From the NCBI GenBank assembly GCA_037976565.1, contig CP137666.1:2323495-2387494 (forward strand): a stretch of 64,000 bases of DNA, in the 5' to 3' direction. This DNA is from Mesocentrotus franciscanus. Lineage: Eukaryota > Echinodermata > Echinoidea > Camarodonta > Strongylocentrotidae. Of the stretch, positions 60,801-64,000 are shown piece by piece. Made by a program: the position numbers and the translations under genes. A model generated the notes under the pieces. It saw only the letters and a list, made by a program, of their open reading frames with translations. It did not search any database and was not told the DNA's origin. The stretch's first letter is position 1. The number at the start of each line of letters is the position of its first letter.

Positions 60801-63705
60801 TCTCCTAGATATTCCACTGTTGTGGGGGTAACAGTAACAATACAAAATGGTTACTGCATGCTCTTCTTAGTCAGGATGAAATCTACACCATTCTAGTTCC
60901 TGCTATTTCCCAAGCAGATGTGAACTTGTCTGCATCCTCAAAAAGCTTAAATATCGTGAAACTAATTTTTCATATTTTTAAACTACACATTCGTTGGCCC
61001 AAATATATCTATATAAAGCTTAAAGAGATGAAGGAAACTTAAACCGTTTTTCGAAATAGTATGATACTTGCAATACAGTTTGATTGGATATAAAATCTCT
61101 TCATGGTTTGTACATTAATTGGGTCATAATGTTCATGTTTCGAACTTTATGTCTTAACAAACTTTGAAACAATCATTATTTTTGCCGTATGTGCCCTCTG
61201 CAATCTAATCCGCAATCTTACTTTCTTTCGCAAACCTGACAACTTGATTGTCCTCCATGTTTGGAGTTTGCAAATCTATTTTCATTTACTGATCAAAGTT
61301 CATGCTGGTCGGTCATGGAATAAGCTAATCCGTAACTGTAGTCTAATCTTTACCAATAACTGATTGGTTATCATGATTGTTATATGATATCTTTTTCTAA
61401 ATGTTGTTTAGACCAATTTTGGCCCTTTAATTTTTTGTTCAGAACCAAGGCCAGGGAAACTATGTGTGGCAAGATGGAACCGATACAACTACTTACTCTA
61501 ACTGGAATACTGATTTGGGAGAACCAAATAATGCGTGAGTATTAAACTGACGTCATGTTAAGAATTTTATACCGGATATAATTTTAAAACTACCCATAGT
61601 TTTAGCTTTGCAAACATCGTAATCAAGTTTTTGCGAATAAGCATGCATAATTATTACTATTAATAATAATTCACATTTATATAACACTTAATTTATATAT
61701 TGTTTCTAAAAAATAAATAAAGGTGAACTTGTACACCGGCAAGGCTGTACACAGACAAAACAAACATGACGTCGAAATTATTTCCGAGTTATTCACACTG
61801 CAGTCGCATCAGTAGTATGTTATTCTTGCAGAAAATAGAATTTCAATATCAATGTACTTTTTAAAGTTAGAATTATTCATTGTAACCGTGAAGCATAATG
61901 GCATTTATTAATTCCAATTTCACAAGAATAAAATTAGTACATATGAACGGTTATCTTGGAAATAAAAATACAGGTTTTTAAAAAGCGGCTATATAGAAGA
62001 ATGAATAGGGGTTGATCACGTTAATTTCCTGATTGTCTTATTGGAAAATTTGTTAAAATATGATACAGAAATAAATTGTGTTAATTTTTCATCAACTTTG
62101 TGATAATGAACATTTTTCCTCCCGACTTTTCGTTAGGTTTTCCCCCAATGGCTGTGCACAAATCGAGCGATACGATAACAACGGCTTGTGGAGCGTCGAT
62201 AGTTGTAGTGAAAAGAAGAGGTTCATTTGTGAAAGACCGGAAGGTAAGCATTTTAGAAAATATTGTTCAACCAAATAATCATTAAGCGATTCTTTCCTTT
62301 TATTAATAATTTTCTTCAATCACTTGTGCAGCTATTTTCAATTTTCTTTGTGAAGTAGGTAGAATAAAAGAAATGCCAAAGTGGATTCAGTAGGAGAATT
62401 GTCATGCATGTATGTTTAGAATCTTAAAGGGCTGAGATTCATGATCCACAATATGCAACTCTCGTACCATCTCGAACCTCTACACACAATGAGCATGGTT
62501 ATTACCTGACTTTAAATAGCGTATATGTTTAGTAGAACAAGTAGCACAATATATTTAGGAAAAGAAGGTATGCTATCGAAATACTATTTCATAATATTGT
62601 CTACAGTGTTCGCTTCAAATTTAGACAACACAGACTTCAGATAAATGTATAGGTATTGAGATGATAGAAATGATTTGGTGGGCTCTCATCACGTAGAATT
62701 CAGAGTTGTCTGCCCGTTTAAAAAGAAAAAAACACAGGTACCGACTTCGTTTATTACGTTATACAGTCATGTATACAAAGTGTTCGAGTTAGGGTTGAGA
62801 GTGGTTTTAAGTTTAGTGTTAGGCTTAGGTACATTGTTTGGGTACAGGGTTGAAGTTAGGAATTCGACGATAGTAGGAAATGGACATCGGAGAATGTGAA
62901 AATCTCTTTTTCTTGTTTTAATTATTGATACCAGGTATATGTGCTCCAGGATGGGTTCTACAAGGTGGCCAGTGTTACCAATTTAACTCACTACTCAGGA
63001 CATGGTTTGATGCAAAGTATTATTGCGATGCACAGGGAGGTTATCTCGCATCTATTTTAAGGTTGGTACCATGTCGATCTTAACATTTCTTCCAGACTTC
63101 TACCGACCTTAAAATATAAGCTTTCGTCCACTCCTGTGGATTTTCTCAAGCTATATTTTGATTATGATTACCCCAATCATAGCAAGTTTTCTGCATCATA
63201 TAAATCTGTTTACTCAGCCGCTATGACTATACATTGAGAACTGTATTGCATTCTGTTTTTAGAATCATTTAAGTTATTTATATGATGATGATAAAGGTAA
63301 CCCTGCTTAATGTTACGAACAAAACGAACAATATTTCTTATCAATTAGTATATCAACACTAGCATAATTTAGCTGTACCATAAGAACGATCTTATTCGAA
63401 TCAGTTAATTATACCTGGTAAACATATTGTTAGGATGTTGCCTTGCTTCGGGCAGAAATAGGTTGTAATCAAATTGTTATGTTTCCAGTGTATGGTAGCG
63501 CTCTAAATAATTACAAGAACAAGAACCTTGAATGGAAACAAAATCATGCAATAACTTCAAAACATCAAACATGAAAGGAAAATTTAACATCTTCAATTTT
63601 TTCGATCATTTCATATTCACAGCGATCCTGAAAACAGCTTTATTACCAGTAACATGGGGACAATCAATGCAGAAAATGTAGATAATATGTGGTTTGGATA
63701 TTCAG
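54894..63705 (+). CDS. Secreted multi-C-type-lectin-domain protein, 5' part
   Basis: Exons: 54894-54936, 56735-56883, 58396-58514, 59740-59870, 60303-60523, 61443-61534, 62137-62243, 62935-63061, 63623-63705, all GT-AG with matching phases; the gene continues beyond the window. The start encodes a signal peptide, MILRLLLLVSLAGLALSQ, leading to CGSGWMKYQDTCF. Two complete C-type lectin domains and the first half of a third follow, separated by almost no linker. Both complete domains have the EPN motif (NEPNN; GEPNN), and the first also has WND, the calcium-coordinating set associated with mannose-type sugar binding; the second has WSVD in that place. Architecture is like mannose-receptor-type or echinoderm multi-CTLD proteins; a role in sugar recognition or immunity is inference. 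No transmembrane segment is seen so far. Confidence 0.9.
56689..56734 (+). CDS. Alternative in-frame start and signal peptide for the lectin gene
   Basis: ATG at 56689 is in frame with the first lectin exon and gives MKIFVFTSIICCHFPALSQD, a signal peptide in its own right. TATA-like words (TTATAAAG at about 56651 and CTATAAATA at about 56679) lie just upstream. So the lectin could start here without the exon at 54894; the splice acceptor CATTTCCCAG lies inside this alternative leader. Confidence 0.45.
56735..59870 (+). CDS. C-type lectin domain 1 (exons 56735, 58396, 59740)
   Basis: Residues in order: CGSGWMKYQDTCFLLVSQLR, ARDYCQNNQAQLAVLTS, FWIGLHD (the WIGL core), FEWVDGTALD, NWAPNEPNN, EDCVEMRNNGQWNDEQC and FICSRSL. 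The EPN and WND motifs and the conserved cysteines are all present, so calcium-dependent sugar binding is likely retained. It enters and leaves in phase 1. Confidence 0.9.
56989..57248 (+). repeat. tRNA-derived SINE
   Basis: Pol III A-box-like TGGTATAGTGG (about 56999-57010) and B-box GGTTCGAATTCC (about 57045-57056) in tRNA-like spacing, followed by a CTTTGGCAAGGCATTCATCC body and an ATTATTATT tail. In the lectin gene's intron 2. Confidence 0.85.
57540..58348. mobile_element. Foldback element with long complex inverted arms
   Basis: Ends TAGTCAGGTGGCTTAG and CTAAGCCACCTGACTA are inverted; TA at both edges (57540-57541, 58347-58348) suggests a TA target duplication. Each arm is built from repeated units containing GTACAGGGCTTCCT..AGGACCT, CGATATTAGGCTAGGAGCC and CCCCGGCAA; two in the left arm and three, inverted, in the right. 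The whole 809 bp can fold on itself around about 57880. No coding capacity. In lectin intron 2, ending 47 bp before exon 58396. Confidence 0.85.
59392..59642 (+). repeat. tRNA-derived SINE
   Basis: A-box-like TGTATAGTGGTG (about 59404) and B-box GGGTTCGATTCCC (about 59464), then CTTTGGCAAGACAAGTGGAT and an AATAATCATAATGTGATATT tail. In the lectin intron, about 100 bp upstream of the exon at 59740. Confidence 0.8.
60000..60105 (+). repeat. 35 bp tandem repeat, three copies
   Basis: The word AGAATGCAATCA starts at 60000, 60035 and 60070; each is followed by TTCTTG(T/C)T and ATAA(C/A)TCC. In a lectin intron. Confidence 0.9.
60303..62243 (+). CDS. C-type lectin domain 2 (exons 60303, 61443, 62137)
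   Basis: In order: KCDTVNGWESYNGKCYRWV, AITYCTLLDGYVISIND, YWTGLSD, YVWQDGTDTTTYSNWNTD, GEPNN, GCAQIERYDNNGLWSVDSCS and KKRFICERPEG. EPN is present, WND is replaced by WSVD, so calcium and sugar binding may be altered. Enters and leaves in phase 1, like domain 1, but its internal introns are placed differently (the first exon extends through WTGLSD). Confidence 0.9.
62935..63705 (+). CDS. C-type lectin domain 3, first half (window ends inside gene)
   Basis: CAPGWVLQGGQCYQFNS, FDAKYYCDAQGGYLASIL, then DPENSFITSNMGTINAENVD and MWFGYS just before the donor TTCAG|GTAAAT. The exon at 62935 starts in phase 1. The remainder of the domain should lie downstream of 64000. Confidence 0.87.
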
Positions 63706-63798
63706 GTAAATATACCAATATAATTATCATAACTATATTATGCTTTTAATGCATTATTTTCACTTCAACCAAATTTCAGTCCAAATTACTGAATTACT

Positions 63799-63985
63799 CG
63801 TGGGAGCACTGTAGCATACTGGTGAAGGCTCTAGACTCTCATAAGAGAGGCTTGGGGTTCCATCCTTGCTCGGTGCTTAAATCTTGGGACAAATTGTTTC
63901 GCTCATATTTTCCCCTCTCAACCCATGTGAACCTGGCAAGGTTAGGGGTAATAACAAATGCAGGAATGGGTAAACAATGAGAAAT
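63799..63985 (+). repeat. tRNA-derived SINE
   Basis: A-box-like GTAGCATACTGGTGAAGGCT (about 63811) and B-box-like GGGGTTCCATCCT (about 63854), followed by a CCTGGCAAGGTTAGGGGTAA body that parallels the SINE at 56989. In the lectin intron at the window end. Confidence 0.65.
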
Positions 63986-64000
63986 TAGTATTACTTATCT

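Noticed and set aside
62788..62850. Telomere-like GTTAGG words near the lectin intron
   Set aside because: They are irregular (TTAGGGTTGAG, GTTAGGCTTAGG) and short, so treated as simple degenerate repeat rather than an interstitial telomere.

Overview
This is a eukaryotic genomic window: long introns, GT-AG splice sites, AT-rich sequence dotted with the palindromic word ACATGT, tRNA-derived SINEs with TTATTA tails, many terminal-inverted-repeat elements, and a decayed LINE. Gene content (a PRUNE2/BMCC1-type BCH protein, a PCTP-type START protein, a secreted multi-C-type-lectin protein) together with the repeat style suggests a marine invertebrate deuterostome, most likely an echinoderm such as a sea urchin. 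The species is an inference. All exon models were built by hand from reading frame, splice-site words and remembered family motifs; no alignment was run. Layout: (1) 1-128, minus strand, end of an unidentified exon. (2) 129-7199, non-coding as far as can be seen, with a SINE tail, hairpins and a dispersed 140 bp duplication; probably an intron of gene 1. (3) 7200-33822, plus strand, the 3' part of a PRUNE2/BMCC1 homologue: an exon completing the PRUNE DHHA2 domain, one giant 10.55 kb exon coding for a very acidic disordered region, exons for the C-terminal BCH (CRAL-TRIO-like) lipid/GTPase-binding domain, two micro-exons and a long last exon. The 13 exons join in one frame (4,203 codons in the window); the 5' end lies outside. 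(4) 33823-40618, 3' UTR and convergent intergenic DNA. (5) 40619-47610, minus strand, a complete six-exon PCTP-like gene (208 residues) with a CpG-rich promoter side and several mobile elements in its introns. (6) 47611-54893, repeat-rich DNA with a decayed CR1/L2-type LINE, a TTAA-flanked piggyBac-like MITE, a hAT-like MITE and a tentative small type II membrane-protein gene. (7) 54894-64000, plus strand, the 5' part of a secreted protein with at least three C-type lectin domains, running off the window. The giant exon contains the most interesting protein-level signals: a cluster of DPF and NPF endocytic motifs, two sets of recent tandem coding duplications, about eleven recurring amphipathic helices that resemble PKA-anchoring (AKAP) helices, and LC3-interaction-like motifs; a further LIR-like motif lies in the unusual last exon. 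Together these suggest a large endosomal or vesicle adaptor scaffold ending in a lipid- or GTPase-binding BCH domain. The genes are not functionally linked to each other beyond chance neighbourhood; the PRUNE2-like and PCTP-like genes are convergent, and both carry lipid-binding folds.
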